From Propionibacteriaceae bacterium UBA7704 (GTDB taxonomy: Bacteria > Actinomycetota > Actinomycetes > Propionibacteriales > Propionibacteriaceae), in NCBI GenBank assembly GCA_002482525.1, contig DLGC01000020.1:176356-220876 (forward strand): 44,521 nucleotides of DNA, read 5' to 3'. Below are positions 1 through 8,522 of this stretch, piece by piece. Position 1 is the stretch's first letter; the number at the start of each line of letters is the position of its first letter. A program made the position numbers and the translations under genes. Below the pieces are notes generated by a model. That model was not told where the DNA came from. It saw only the letters and a program-made list of their open reading frames with translations, and did not search any database.

Positions 1-188
1 CCCACCTGATACTGGGATTGCGCCACCGGCACCCATTGCTGACCATCCCAACGATGGCCATTCACGACCTGCCCCACCTGATACTGCTGCGGCTGCGCAG
101 CCTGGGTCAGCGGCACCCACTGCTGACCATTCCATTGGTACCCGTTGGACACTTGGCCGATGTGCGGCCCTTGCGGCGTCTGGCTCAT
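1..188 (-). CDS. Repeat-containing protein of unknown function (N-terminal fragment)
   Basis: The reading frame starts at an ATG at 188 and runs off the left edge of the window, so only about 62 N-terminal residues are visible. They contain a tandem repeat of about 25 residues: NGYQWNGQQWVPL near residues 15-27, then NGHRWDGQQWVPV near 44-56, each preceded by GQV and separated by Gln/Pro/Ala-rich linker; a third unit (YQVG) starts at the edge. Repeats of the type 'NGxxWdGqqWvP' resemble the short Trp-rich units (DUF2510-like) found at the N-termini of actinobacterial membrane proteins, but I cannot see a membrane segment here and do not assign a function. No strong Shine-Dalgarno precedes the ATG. 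It is separated from the upstream aminotransferase gene by a clear terminator. Confidence 0.6.
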   Translation of the reverse strand, partial: MSQTPQGPHIGQVSNGYQWNGQQWVPLTQAAQPQQYQVGQVVNGHRWDGQQWVPVAQSQYQV

Positions 189-232
189 GACACTGAAGCG
201 TATCCGCGCCCGCAGTGGCGCGCCAACGCAAA

Positions 233-268
233 CGGCCCTTGATGGCGGCTTCCCGCAATCAAGGGCCG
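233..268 (-). terminator. Intrinsic terminator after the class-III aminotransferase gene
   Basis: An 11-bp perfect inverted repeat (cggcccttgat at 233-243 and atcaagggccg at 258-268) encloses a 14-base loop, 12 bases beyond the aminotransferase stop codon. On the minus strand it is followed by TTTGCGTT, a weak U-tract typical of high-GC terminators. Confidence 0.75.
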
Positions 269-280
269 AGAGTCGTTGAC

Positions 281-1660
281 TCAGGCGCGCAGCGTCGAAG
301 CCAGCTCGTCGAACACGCTCAGGTAGTGATCGACCGCCTCATCGGTATGCGTCACCGACAGCGTCCACTCCTCCTCGCGTCCGGGGGTGGCGAAGATGCC
401 GCGGTTCATGTTCCACAGCCAGGTGAGCTCGGTGAGCGGCACATCCTGGTTCTGCTTGTAGGTCTCGTAGTCGCGCACCTTGACATCGGAGAAGGTGACG
501 CAGCCCTTGGAACCGATGCCGACGGCATAACCGATCAAGTCGTAGCGATCAATGATGTCGCGCGCCCCGGCCAGAATCCGATCATTGAGGTGGTCGAGGT
601 GGGCATAGGCGTCCGGGGTGAGTACCTGAGTCAGCGACGCCAGCGCGGCGGCCATCGACAGCGGGTTTCCGTTGTAGGTACCGACCTGGTAGACCTTTCC
701 GCTTTCGACGATCGCCATGATCTCCTCGCTGCCACCGATCGCGCCCGAGGGCAAGCCGCCGCCCAGGGACTTGGCCAAGGTGACCAGATCGGGCAGCACC
801 CCGAAACGGTCCGTAGCGCCACCGGCGGCGACACACAGGCCGGTCTTGACCTCGTCGAAAATCAGCACGATGCCATAACGCTGGGTGATCTCGCGGACTG
901 CCTCCAGGTAGCCCGGCTCGGGGAGCACCACGCCCAAGTTCATCATGGCTGCTTCCATGATCACGCAGGCCGGCAGACGACCCTCCTGGTCGAGCTTCTT
1001 GATGCGCCGTTCCATCGCCTCGGCGTCGTTGAACGGCACCGGCACGGTCATGTCAACGACAGCCTGCGGGATACCCGCACCGTAGGGCAGGGAGGCCAGA
1101 TTGTCGCGATCACCGATGGAGTCGTAGGGAACTCCGATGGAGACCATCACCGTGTCGTGATGGCCGTGGTAGGAGCCGAAGATCTTCATCACCGTGTCGC
1201 GACCGGTGAAGGCACGGGCGATACGGATGGCGTCCATGGTGGATTCCGAGCCGGAGTTGGTGAAGCGCCACTTGGGCAGTCCCCAGCGTTTGGCCAGCTC
1301 GTCGGCAACCAAGGCGGCGTCGGGAACGGCGCAACCGAAATGGGTTCCCAGCGGGTAACGGGCGATGATCGCCTCGCCGATCACCGGGTGGGCGTGGCCC
1401 TGAACCATCGAGCCGAAGCCGTTGTGGAAGTCCCAGTACTCATTGCCATCGACGTCGAAGATCTTCGGACCTTCACCCCGATCGATGTAGATGGGCCAGG
1501 GATCGCGGCCCTGGTAGGAGGAGGCCACACCACCGGAAAGGTGCTTGGCGGCCTCTTCGTACAGGGCGCGGGACTTTGCGGTGCGCTCATCGAGGCGCCG
1601 CTGCTCGATTTCGGTCAGTTCGGCGATGCGGGAGCGATCGATGGGTTTGTTGGCAGACAT
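281..1660 (-). CDS. Class-III aminotransferase, glutamate-1-semialdehyde aminomutase-like
   Basis: A 459-residue PLP-dependent fold-type I enzyme. Visible motifs: SGSES at 136-140 (phosphate contact), YHGHHD at 164-169 (aromatic stacking region), FDEV at 268-271 with D269 expected to bind the PLP nitrogen, and TLAKSLGGGLPSGA with K297 as the Schiff-base lysine. The order and spacing match the glutamate-1-semialdehyde 2,1-aminomutase (HemL) branch of class-III aminotransferases. However, the N-terminal region (SGGVASSYQGRDPWPIY) and the absence of neighbouring haem genes make a true HemL role uncertain; the substrate could be another amino or keto acid. The start is supported by GGAGG ten bases upstream. 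It is followed by a strong terminator, and separated from the folD operon by 137 bases, so it is probably transcribed alone. Confidence 0.8.
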   Translation of the reverse strand: MSANKPIDRSRIAELTEIEQRRLDERTAKSRALYEEAAKHLSGGVASSYQGRDPWPIYIDRGEGPKIFDVDGNEYWDFHNGFGSMVQGHAHPVIGEAIIARYPLGTHFGCAVPDAALVADELAKRWGLPKWRFTNSGSESTMDAIRIARAFTGRDTVMKIFGSYHGHHDTVMVSIGVPYDSIGDRDNLASLPYGAGIPQAVVDMTVPVPFNDAEAMERRIKKLDQEGRLPACVIMEAAMMNLGVVLPEPGYLEAVREITQRYGIVLIFDEVKTGLCVAAGGATDRFGVLPDLVTLAKSLGGGLPSGAIGGSEEIMAIVESGKVYQVGTYNGNPLSMAAALASLTQVLTPDAYAHLDHLNDRILAGARDIIDRYDLIGYAVGIGSKGCVTFSDVKVRDYETYKQNQDVPLTELTWLWNMNRGIFATPGREEEWTLSVTHTDEAVDHYLSVFDELASTLRA

Positions 1661-1766
1661 GTCTCACCGTCCTCCGGTCGGCCTGGCACCGGTGTTACCT
1701 GACGGCAAACCCACGACCGGCCTGGCGACGCGGGTGGCCTTAGCCTAATGCCCGTCATAGTCAACA

Positions 1767-1784
1767 GCAGCCTGCGAGGGCTGC
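1767..1784 (-). terminator. Weak hairpin after the DUF3017 gene
   Basis: A 6-bp stem (gcagcc 1767-1772 with ggctgc 1779-1784, loop of 6) lies 14 bases beyond the DUF3017 stop codon and is followed on the minus strand by TGTTGACT. It is the only terminator-like structure at the end of the perM-purN-purH-folD operon. Confidence 0.35.
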
Positions 1785-1797
1785 ACGACATCTGAAT

Positions 1798-2106
1798 TTA
1801 ACGACTGGGAGGAACCACCCAGGACAGCACCAGGATGCCAATACCGCTTCCCAACAACAGGATGGTATCGATCACCCGGTTGCGCACCGCCAGCAGACCC
1901 ACCCGTTGCTGCGGCATCAACCGCAGCAAACCGCCGGCAGTGACAGCCATACCGATCAAGGTGCAACCGATGCGCCAGTGCCCGAACGGTCCGGCGATGA
2001 TCACTCCGACGAAGACCCCGAAGAGTACTGAGGCCAGCGGCCACTGACCCAGAACCTGTTGCACGAAGGTCTTGGGCGGGCGAGTATCCGGTACCGGGGT
2101 GGTCAT
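1798..2106 (-). CDS. DUF3017 small membrane protein
   Basis: A 102-residue protein with about three hydrophobic segments (roughly 22-40, 46-64 and 76-98) and short polar ends, consistent with an integral membrane protein. Small DUF3017 proteins encoded directly downstream of folD are a recurrent actinobacterial arrangement, and the assignment rests on that position and on the hydrophobic pattern. Its ATG overlaps the folD stop as ATGA (2103-2106), so translation is probably coupled. It is the last gene of the purine and one-carbon operon. The function of the family is unknown. Confidence 0.75.
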   Translation of the reverse strand: MTTPVPDTRPPKTFVQQVLGQWPLASVLFGVFVGVIIAGPFGHWRIGCTLIGMAVTAGGLLRLMPQQRVGLLAVRNRVIDTILLLGSGIGILVLSWVVPPSR

Positions 2107-2951
2107 GCCAGGGCTTCGGCTCGATCCACGACATTCTGCAGCAACATGGCGCGGGTCATCGGGCCCACACCACCGGGGTTCGGTGCCACCCAGGACGCCT
2201 TGTCGAACACATCAGGCGCAACATCTCCGGTGAGCTTGCCGTCCACCCGGCTCACGCCCACATCCAGGACCACTGCGCCGTCGGCGATCAGGTCGGCGGT
2301 GATCATATGCGGCACGCCCGCCGCAGCCACCACGATGTCGGCGGTGCGGGTATGTGCGGCCAGGTCGCGGGTTCCGGTGTGACACAGGGTGACCGTGCAG
2401 TTCTCGCTGCGTCGGGTGAGGATCAAGCCCAGCGGGCGACCCACGGTGATGCCGCGGCCGACGACGCACACCTCGGCACCGGCCAGCGGGACATCGTGGC
2501 GTCGCAGCAGTTCCACAATGCCGCGGGGCGTGCAGGGCAGCGGCGCGGGTTCGTTCAACACCAGTTTGCCCAGGTTGATCGGGTGCAGCCCGTCGGCATC
2601 CTTGTCCGGGTCGATCATGGCCAAGACGGCGTTCTCATCCAGATGCTTGGGCAGCGGCAACTGCACGATGTAGCCGGTGCAGGCCTCATCGGAGTTCAAT
2701 CCCTGCACTGCTTCGGCGACCAGCTCTGCTGTGGCATCAGCAGGAAGATCGACGCGAATGGACTCGATGCCCACTTCGGCACAATCCCGGTGCTTCATGT
2801 TCACATAGCTGTGACTGCCCGGATCATTGCCGACGAGAACCGTGGCCAGACCCGGACGCAGGCCCTTTTCGGCCAACGCTCGCACCCGCAGCGCGAGTTC
2901 GGCCTTAATGGTGGCCGCGACAGCCTTTCCGTCCAGAATTCGTGCGGTCAT
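2103..2951 (-). CDS. folD: Bifunctional methylenetetrahydrofolate dehydrogenase/cyclohydrolase
   Basis: FolD (282 residues, a normal length) interconverts 5,10-methylene-THF and 10-formyl-THF using NADP, supplying the formyl donor used by PurN and PurH encoded just upstream. The sequence shows the substrate motif GSHSYVNMKHRDC (Y49 and catalytic K53), VQLPLP, the NADP-binding VVGRGITVGRPLGLIL, LDVGVSRVDGKLTGDV and the C-terminal signature PGGVGPMTRAMLLQN. GRG in place of the usual GRS in the nucleotide-binding loop is seen in other actinobacterial FolD proteins. The start ATG lies 9 bases after the purH stop, with GAGG between them. Its own stop overlaps the DUF3017 start. Confidence 0.96.
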   Translation of the reverse strand: MTARILDGKAVAATIKAELALRVRALAEKGLRPGLATVLVGNDPGSHSYVNMKHRDCAEVGIESIRVDLPADATAELVAEAVQGLNSDEACTGYIVQLPLPKHLDENAVLAMIDPDKDADGLHPINLGKLVLNEPAPLPCTPRGIVELLRRHDVPLAGAEVCVVGRGITVGRPLGLILTRRSENCTVTLCHTGTRDLAAHTRTADIVVAAAGVPHMITADLIADGAVVLDVGVSRVDGKLTGDVAPDVFDKASWVAPNPGGVGPMTRAMLLQNVVDRAEALA

Positions 2952-2960
2952 CAGGGCCTC

Positions 2961-4520
2961 TCAGTGGAAGAAGTGGCGGGTACCTGTGAAGTACATGGTG
3001 ACACCGGCAGCCTTCGCAGCCTCAATCGTCTGCTCGTCACGGATCGAGCCGCCGGGCTGAACGATGGCTTTCACCCCGGCCTCGATCAGGATGGTGGGAC
3101 CATCGTTGAAGGGGAAGAAGGCGTCGGAGGCTGCCACCGAGCCGCGGGCGCGCTCCCCGGCCCGCTCCACCGCCAGTTTGCAGGAATCGACACGGTTCAC
3201 CTGTCCCATGCCGACACCGACCGCCGCCCCACCGGAGGCCAGCAGGATGGCGTTGGACTTCACCGAGCGCACCGCCCGCCAGGCGAAGGCCAGATCGGCC
3301 AGCGTCTCGGCATCGGCGGCTTCACCGGCGACCAGCGTCCACCCCGACGGTTCGTCTCCGGCAGCATCGACCTGATCAGGCTGCTGCACCAACACGCCAC
3401 CGGAGATGGGGTGCAGGACGTGGTCGGAGTGGGCGTAGGGCGCGGCCTTCAGGATCCGAAGGTTCTTCTTCGCGGTCAGAATCTCCAAAGCACCGGGCTC
3501 GAAATCCGGAGCGATCAGCACCTCGGTGAAGATCGGGGCAACCTGTTCGGCCATCGCCACGCTCACCGGACGGTTGGTCGCGATCACACCGCCATAGGCC
3601 GACACCGGGTCACATTCATGGGCCTTGCGATGCGCTTCGGCGATGTCGGCTCCGGTAGCGATGCCACACGGATTGGCGTGCTTGATGATCGCCACGGTCG
3701 GCTCGCTGAAGTCGTAGGCGCTGCGGTAGGCGGCTTCTCCGTCGGTGTAGTTGTTGTAGCTCATCTCTTTGCCGTTGAGCTGCTCGGCGCCGGTGATCCC
3801 GGCCGGGGCGGACGCATTGGCGTACAGCGCCGCCGCCTGATGCGAGTTCTCGCCATAGCGCAGGCTGCCGACCTTGTCCCAGCTTCCGCCGATCCAGGCG
3901 GGGAAGCCGTCGCCACCACTGGAGTCGGTGAGCACCGAGCCCATCCAGCCCGCGACCGCCACATCGTAGGCGGCGGTGTGCACGAAGGCGGCTGCGGCGA
4001 GTTCCTTGCGCTGGGCAAGGGAGAAGCCGCCGTCGGCCAAGGCCTGGGTGAGCAGCGGGTATTGAGCCGGGGAAGTGATGATCGCCACCGACGGGTGATT
4101 CTTGGCTGCCGCGCGAACCATCGACGGTCCACCGATGTCGATCTGCTCGACGCATTCGTCCTCGTCGGCCCCGGAGGCAACGGTTTCGGCGAAGGGATAC
4201 AGATTCGACACCACCAGGTCGAAGGGGGCCACCTCGAGTTCGACCAGCTGTGCCCGATGGCTCTCCAGCCGCCGATCGGCGAGGATCCCGGCGTGAATCC
4301 GGGGGTGCAGGGTCTTCACACGCCCATCCAGGCATTCAGGGAAGCCGGTGACCTGTTCCACTGCGGTGACTGCCAAGCCGGCCTCGGCGAGTTTGGCGGC
4401 GGTCGAGCCGGTCGATACCAGTTCCACACCGGCGGCGGCCAGCGCCTGGCCGAGCTCGACCAGGCCGGTCTTGTCGTATACCGAAACCAGGGCGCGGCGG
4501 ATAGGCAGCTTGTCGGTCAT
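2961..4520 (-). CDS. purH: Bifunctional AICAR formyltransferase/IMP cyclohydrolase
   Basis: PurH (519 residues) catalyses the last two steps of IMP synthesis. The N-terminal methylglyoxal-synthase-like cyclohydrolase domain (about 1-145) shows SVYDKTGL, STGSTA and KTLHPRIHAGIL. The formyltransferase domain carries RYGENSHQ (221-228) and IIKHANPCG with the catalytic K280-H281 pair, and ends in a typical TGTRHFFH. The ATG overlaps the purN stop as ATGA (4517-4520), so the two are translationally coupled. The purN-purH order directly after perM is the same as in M. tuberculosis (Rv0955-Rv0957). Confidence 0.97.
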   Translation of the reverse strand: MTDKLPIRRALVSVYDKTGLVELGQALAAAGVELVSTGSTAAKLAEAGLAVTAVEQVTGFPECLDGRVKTLHPRIHAGILADRRLESHRAQLVELEVAPFDLVVSNLYPFAETVASGADEDECVEQIDIGGPSMVRAAAKNHPSVAIITSPAQYPLLTQALADGGFSLAQRKELAAAAFVHTAAYDVAVAGWMGSVLTDSSGGDGFPAWIGGSWDKVGSLRYGENSHQAAALYANASAPAGITGAEQLNGKEMSYNNYTDGEAAYRSAYDFSEPTVAIIKHANPCGIATGADIAEAHRKAHECDPVSAYGGVIATNRPVSVAMAEQVAPIFTEVLIAPDFEPGALEILTAKKNLRILKAAPYAHSDHVLHPISGGVLVQQPDQVDAAGDEPSGWTLVAGEAADAETLADLAFAWRAVRSVKSNAILLASGGAAVGVGMGQVNRVDSCKLAVERAGERARGSVAASDAFFPFNDGPTILIEAGVKAIVQPGGSIRDEQTIEAAKAAGVTMYFTGTRHFFH

Positions 4521-5092
4521 AGGTTCCCTTTACTGAGGTGGTTGATGGTGTCGATCAGCATCTGCCGCTCGACGACTTTGATGCGTTCGTGCAGAGTCTC
4601 TTCGGTGTCGTCGGCCAGCACCGGGACGGCCGCCTGGGCCAGGATCTCGCCGGTGTCGACACCGGCATCCACGCTGAACACTGTGGCACCGCTGACCTTC
4701 ACTCCGTGGGCCAGCGCATCGCGCACGCCGTGCATCCCCGGGAAGGACGGCAGCAACGCGGGATGGGTGTTGATCATGCGTCCGCCGAAGCGCGCCAGGA
4801 AGGTCTCACCAACCAGTTTCATGAACCCGGCGCTGACGACCAAGTCGGGCTGGTAGGCGTCGACGGCCGCCGCGAGCTCGGCATCCCAGAGCGCGCGATC
4901 CCCACCTTTGACCAACTGACGCACGAAAGTCGGGATTCCGGCGCGTTCGGCACGCACCAAGCCGTAGGCATCCGCACGATCGGCACCGACGGCGACGACA
5001 GTGGCGTCCAGATCGCCGGAGTCAACAGCGTCCAGGAGCGCCTGAAGCAAGGTCCCGGAGCCAGAAACCAGAACCACGAGACGCATCGGCAT
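4517..5092 (-). CDS. purN: Phosphoribosylglycinamide formyltransferase
   Basis: PurN (191 residues) transfers the formyl group of 10-formyl-THF to glycinamide ribonucleotide, step three of purine synthesis. Visible features: N-terminal SGSGTLLQAL nucleotide-binding loop (10-19), MINTHPALLPSFPG with N108 and H110 matching the catalytic Asn and His, and VDAGVDTGEIL with D146 matching the catalytic Asp. A second in-frame ATG lies two codons in (MPM); the first is chosen since AAGG lies upstream, but either is possible. There are 46 bases between it and perM; it overlaps purH by 4 bases. Confidence 0.96.
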   Translation of the reverse strand: MPMRLVVLVSGSGTLLQALLDAVDSGDLDATVVAVGADRADAYGLVRAERAGIPTFVRQLVKGGDRALWDAELAAAVDAYQPDLVVSAGFMKLVGETFLARFGGRMINTHPALLPSFPGMHGVRDALAHGVKVSGATVFSVDAGVDTGEILAQAAVPVLADDTEETLHERIKVVERQMLIDTINHLSKGNL

Positions 5093-5138
5093 AGAGGTGA
5101 CCTTATCGTGAAGCCGAGGTCGAGCCGGTGCCGGATCG

Positions 5139-6353
5139 TCAGCGAGCGGACGCCCCTCGCACCGACACGAACCAGGTGATCACCGCTGCCAGGATGGCCG
5201 CTCCCACCAGGATCCCGAGCCCGATCAACATTTCGGGCCACAGCGGGCCGACAGCCGCGAAGCGCTGGACGCCCAGCCCTCCTCTACTCAGCCAGGCCCA
5301 TCCCACGAAGGCGCCCCCGGCGAGACCGCCGGCAAGCGCCCCGGATCCGATGGCGGCACCGATGCCCCCGCCGGCAATGCGTACCGCAACCACCCCGGCC
5401 AGGCCGCCTACGATCAATCCCGAAGCCAACCAAGGCTCCAAGTTCGCCACCCCGGCAGGCGGCAACGCCCCGAAGACCGGCACCGACGGCAGCAAGCCCA
5501 ACTGGGTCACCCATGGCGCCACTACGGACCCGTCTCCCACGCTGAATCCGGCACCCAGCAGCCACGATGCCGTCCAGCCCAACATGGTCGGCAGGTAGGC
5601 CAGACAGGTGAAGGCCCACACCACAGCTCCGGAGGTGTCCAAGCCCAGGGAGGTCTCCAGGGCCGCGATACGTGCCTCGCCCTGCACCACCGCGACGCCC
5701 AGTGCCGTTGCAGCCAGGATCACCAGACTCAGCAGCGCAACTCCCGCACCGGTCACCGCCCCGCGCAGCCACGAGGGGCCGGCCAAGCGATAGCCCGCCG
5801 ACCATCCCGCACCGATCAGTGATCCCCCAGCTGCGACCGCGACCGCGCCGATCATGGCCGGGCCGAGACCGTCCCCGAGCAACACGGTGATCAGGAGCGC
5901 GCCGGCCGCGTAGCCGATCACGAATTGCAGCGAGGTGAGCAGCACCAGCCGTCGCAGCGCACCTGCGCTGAGAGCGTCGGCGCGAGCCAACACCCCCTGG
6001 GTGAGTGCGAAGGCGCTCAACGAGAAGCTGAACAGCACCATCACCGCCGTGATGCCCAACGGCACCAGGGTGATCGCGGTTCCGGGCGCGGTCAGCCCGC
6101 CGCCGTGGGCCAGCAGCCACAGCCGTCCGATCACCGAAATCACGTCATTGAAAGGCAACGTCGGTGCTCCGATCCAGATGATCAGCGCGACCGCGCCGAG
6201 CACCAGGGTTCCAGCAAGAACCGCCGCCAGCCCGCCACCGATGGCGGCCACGGGCCAGGGCAACCAGGGCCGATCCTCAAGCATGGGTGCAGCCTTCGCA
6301 TCGGCCACATTGAAGCGAAAGTGTCTGTGAGTACGGTGCTTGGCGGTCGGCAT
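5139..6353 (-). CDS. PerM-like DUF6350 polytopic membrane protein
   Basis: A 404-residue Ala/Gly/Leu-rich protein with about ten hydrophobic segments spread from residue 34 to the C-terminus and a short Arg/His-rich cytoplasmic N-terminus. Position directly upstream of purN-purH and overall character match the DUF6350 family, whose M. tuberculosis member PerM (Rv0955) has been linked to cell division and persistence. The function here is inferred from that family and synteny only. The start is uncertain: no Shine-Dalgarno precedes the ATG at 6353, and ATG at 6284 (MLEDRP), with GAAGG upstream, would also leave all membrane segments intact. It is the first gene of the purN-purH-folD operon. 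Confidence 0.8.
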   Translation of the reverse strand: MPTAKHRTHRHFRFNVADAKAAPMLEDRPWLPWPVAAIGGGLAAVLAGTLVLGAVALIIWIGAPTLPFNDVISVIGRLWLLAHGGGLTAPGTAITLVPLGITAVMVLFSFSLSAFALTQGVLARADALSAGALRRLVLLTSLQFVIGYAAGALLITVLLGDGLGPAMIGAVAVAAGGSLIGAGWSAGYRLAGPSWLRGAVTGAGVALLSLVILAATALGVAVVQGEARIAALETSLGLDTSGAVVWAFTCLAYLPTMLGWTASWLLGAGFSVGDGSVVAPWVTQLGLLPSVPVFGALPPAGVANLEPWLASGLIVGGLAGVVAVRIAGGGIGAAIGSGALAGGLAGGAFVGWAWLSRGGLGVQRFAAVGPLWPEMLIGLGILVGAAILAAVITWFVSVRGASAR

Positions 6354-6411
6354 GATGGGTCAATGCTGACCCAACCTGCTCGCGATTCTGAGGTTGACAC
6401 GCTGTCCCTAT

Positions 6412-6417
6412 TACACT
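6412..6417 (+). promoter_or_regulatory. Candidate -10 box for the single-pass surface protein gene
   Basis: TACACT at 6412-6417 followed by GGC, the same TACACTGGC string found before the MptB-like gene and guaB. A TTGACA at 6394 lies only 12 bases upstream, too close to be a standard -35 partner, so the promoter is tentative. Confidence 0.3.
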
Positions 6418-6466
6418 GGCCGAATCATCCAGGCATGCAGACGGGAATCTTGAGGTGGAGGGGTCC

Positions 6467-8485
6467 ATGAGACCGCGTCGAGCGCTCGGGCCATTGCCCG
6501 ACGATTTCGACGACCCAGTTGTCCCTGAAGTGCCCAGCGCGCCCGAAGCCAGCTTTGACGATCCCGCACTGACCGACACTGGCATGATGCGACGTCTCGC
6601 CTTGAACCCTGACGGGACGCTGGGCGACCTGGTACCGCCACCGCGGCCCGTGCTGCCGAGTTCGGAGGCGGCACTGCCCGCCTCGGCCGGACGCCGATTC
6701 TCCGCCAATGACAGTCCCTACGACGTGGAATGGGCAGCCCCGCGTCGATCTGCGGCCAGTGTGTCGTCTCCGCCACCGGCGTACGAACCTCTGTTGCCTC
6801 CGGTCAGCCGACCTACTCAGCCTCCTGAGGTGACGGTGTCCTATCAGCCGTCGGCCTCCCGCGTCGCCGACATCCCGGCCTATTCGATGGCCGCTCCCGC
6901 CCTGGGCAGCCACGCCCTCACCCCTGAGCCTGCCACCCCGGACCCGACCGAAGCGGTCGAAGCCCCTGTCGACAAGGTTGCGGCGAAGGAGGCCGCCGCG
7001 GAGGCCAAGGCCGACGCCAAGCGAGCCAAGGAGGAGGCCAAGGCCGACGCCCGCGCAGCCAAGGCTGATGCCAAGGCCGAGGCGTTGGCGGCCAAGCAGG
7101 CCGAAAAGGAAGCCAAGCAGGCTGAGAAAGAGGCCAAAAAGGCAGCCAAGAAGAATGGCGGCACGCCTGCCGCGGCCAGTCAGCCCGACATTGCGGCCCG
7201 CCTCGGCACTCCGGAGTTGGCCGCAGCGGCCACCCAGACCGCCGCGGCTCCGGCCAAAGCAGAGGCGTCGGAGAAGTCCGGGCGGTCGATTCGTCCGGCT
7301 TTCCTGGTGATGGCGGGAGTCGTCGTCATCCTCCTGCTGGTCGTCGTGGCCGTGGTCGTGGTGTTGAAGCCCCCGAGCACCCTGGGCAGTCCTGGCCCGG
7401 CAGCCGTCGATCCCGTACTCACCGACAGCGAGGTCGCGGTCCTCGGTGCCGGACCATGGACGTCCGCACCCACGACGGAGACGGCGATCTGCTTGTCCGG
7501 TGGAACCACGGTGAAGGCCGACCGAAGCGTGGCGCGCCTGTTGAGCAACACCACCGGAAGTTCAGTGCTGCAATCGGTGGATTCCTATGCCGACGCGGCG
7601 ACAGCGACCGAGGCCTACTCGCAGCGACTCACCCAGGTGGGGACCTGCGCTGATGATGCGGCCACCGTGCAGAGCGCATCGACGGTGACCGGACTCGGCG
7701 ACACCTCCGACGCGGTGACCCTCAAGGCCCGAGACAAGACCGGAGCGACCCACACCGTGTTGTTGGTGCGCTCGGACCGCACCGTGAACATCTTCGACGT
7801 GGCCACCCCCGAAGCCATCCCGCTCACGGCCCTGGCCGCGACATCGACGGCTTCGCTGAATCGCCAGTGCGCCGGGACGACCTGTCCGTCGGCGATCTCG
7901 GTGGAAGCCAGCGTGCCTGCCGCGGGCGATCCCGCAGGGTGGCTGGTTCCGGCGGACCTCCCACTGATCACACCAGGGGTCGGCAAGTGGGTCACCACCG
8001 ACTTCCAGGTGAAGTCCCGTGGATCCGGCTGTGAGGGCATCGACCTGGCCAAGGTGTCGAACACCACCTCGTCGGGTCAGCGCACCCTCATCCTGGCCGA
8101 CGATCCAGCGGCCGTGGACGGCAGCGTGAGCTTCGGCACCGACCAGGTGAACTACGAGTTCAGTTCGGCGAAGGCAGCTCAGGATCTGGCCGCGACGTTG
8201 ACCAAGAACATCAACAACTGTGCCTCCCGCCAGCTCACCGCCACCGTCGACGGCACCGACAAGGTCACCGGCACCGGCGCCGATGCGGCAGCTATCTCCG
8301 GGCAGACCTGGACGGTGACCCACAAGATCAGCGGCAAGACCCTCACCTTGCGTCTCGCGGTGGTCACTTCCGGCAACCGTGTCACCTACCTGCTGGCGAA
8401 TCCGCTGAAGAACGCCAATGTCAGTGACTCGGAGTGGACCGCTATCGCCCTGCGCGCCGGTCAGCGCGCCAGCCAGACGCCCTGA
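6467..8485 (+). CDS. Single-pass membrane protein with duplicated extracellular Cys-containing domains
   Basis: A 672-residue protein I cannot assign to a named gene. Order: Pro/Ser-rich disordered region (about 1-165); a highly charged Ala/Lys/Glu segment (about 170-230, units such as AEKEAKQAEKEAK) likely to form a long helix or coiled coil; one membrane helix (about 279-300, Val/Leu-rich); then an extracellular part. The extracellular part holds two related domains, each with a Cys, an SNTT motif, a hydrophobic core, a second Cys and a closing S-x-L/W-x-A-L/I-A-x-x segment, suggesting internal duplication with one disulfide per unit; this recalls the extracellular sensor of PknH-type kinases but no kinase is present. 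ATG at 6467 is chosen because GGAGGGG precedes it; an in-frame GTG at 6455 is less likely. It sits between perM and sucD, where M. tuberculosis carries the unrelated-looking membrane protein Rv0954. Confidence 0.75.
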   Translation: MRPRRALGPLPDDFDDPVVPEVPSAPEASFDDPALTDTGMMRRLALNPDGTLGDLVPPPRPVLPSSEAALPASAGRRFSANDSPYDVEWAAPRRSAASVSSPPPAYEPLLPPVSRPTQPPEVTVSYQPSASRVADIPAYSMAAPALGSHALTPEPATPDPTEAVEAPVDKVAAKEAAAEAKADAKRAKEEAKADARAAKADAKAEALAAKQAEKEAKQAEKEAKKAAKKNGGTPAAASQPDIAARLGTPELAAAATQTAAAPAKAEASEKSGRSIRPAFLVMAGVVVILLLVVVAVVVVLKPPSTLGSPGPAAVDPVLTDSEVAVLGAGPWTSAPTTETAICLSGGTTVKADRSVARLLSNTTGSSVLQSVDSYADAATATEAYSQRLTQVGTCADDAATVQSASTVTGLGDTSDAVTLKARDKTGATHTVLLVRSDRTVNIFDVATPEAIPLTALAATSTASLNRQCAGTTCPSAISVEASVPAAGDPAGWLVPADLPLITPGVGKWVTTDFQVKSRGSGCEGIDLAKVSNTTSSGQRTLILADDPAAVDGSVSFGTDQVNYEFSSAKAAQDLAATLTKNINNCASRQLTATVDGTDKVTGTGADAAAISGQTWTVTHKISGKTLTLRLAVVTSGNRVTYLLANPLKNANVSDSEWTAIALRAGQRASQTP

Positions 8486-8522
8486 GTCGCCGCCTCAGCC
8501 CGATCTTCCTGTCAACGGCTGG

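Noticed and set aside
215..1702. 495-codon open frame antisense to the class-III aminotransferase
   Set aside because: The minus-strand aminotransferase has all catalytic motifs; this frame has none and crosses the terminator.
1674..1720. Shine-Dalgarno-masking hairpin before the aminotransferase (GACCGG with CCGGTC)
   Set aside because: Only six pairs in a very GC-rich leader and no further structure; likely chance.
2307..4856. 849-codon open frame antisense to folD, purH and purN
   Set aside because: It lies wholly opposite well-conserved genes and its product is low-complexity (His/Gly/Arg/Val-rich), the usual antisense artefact of high-GC DNA.
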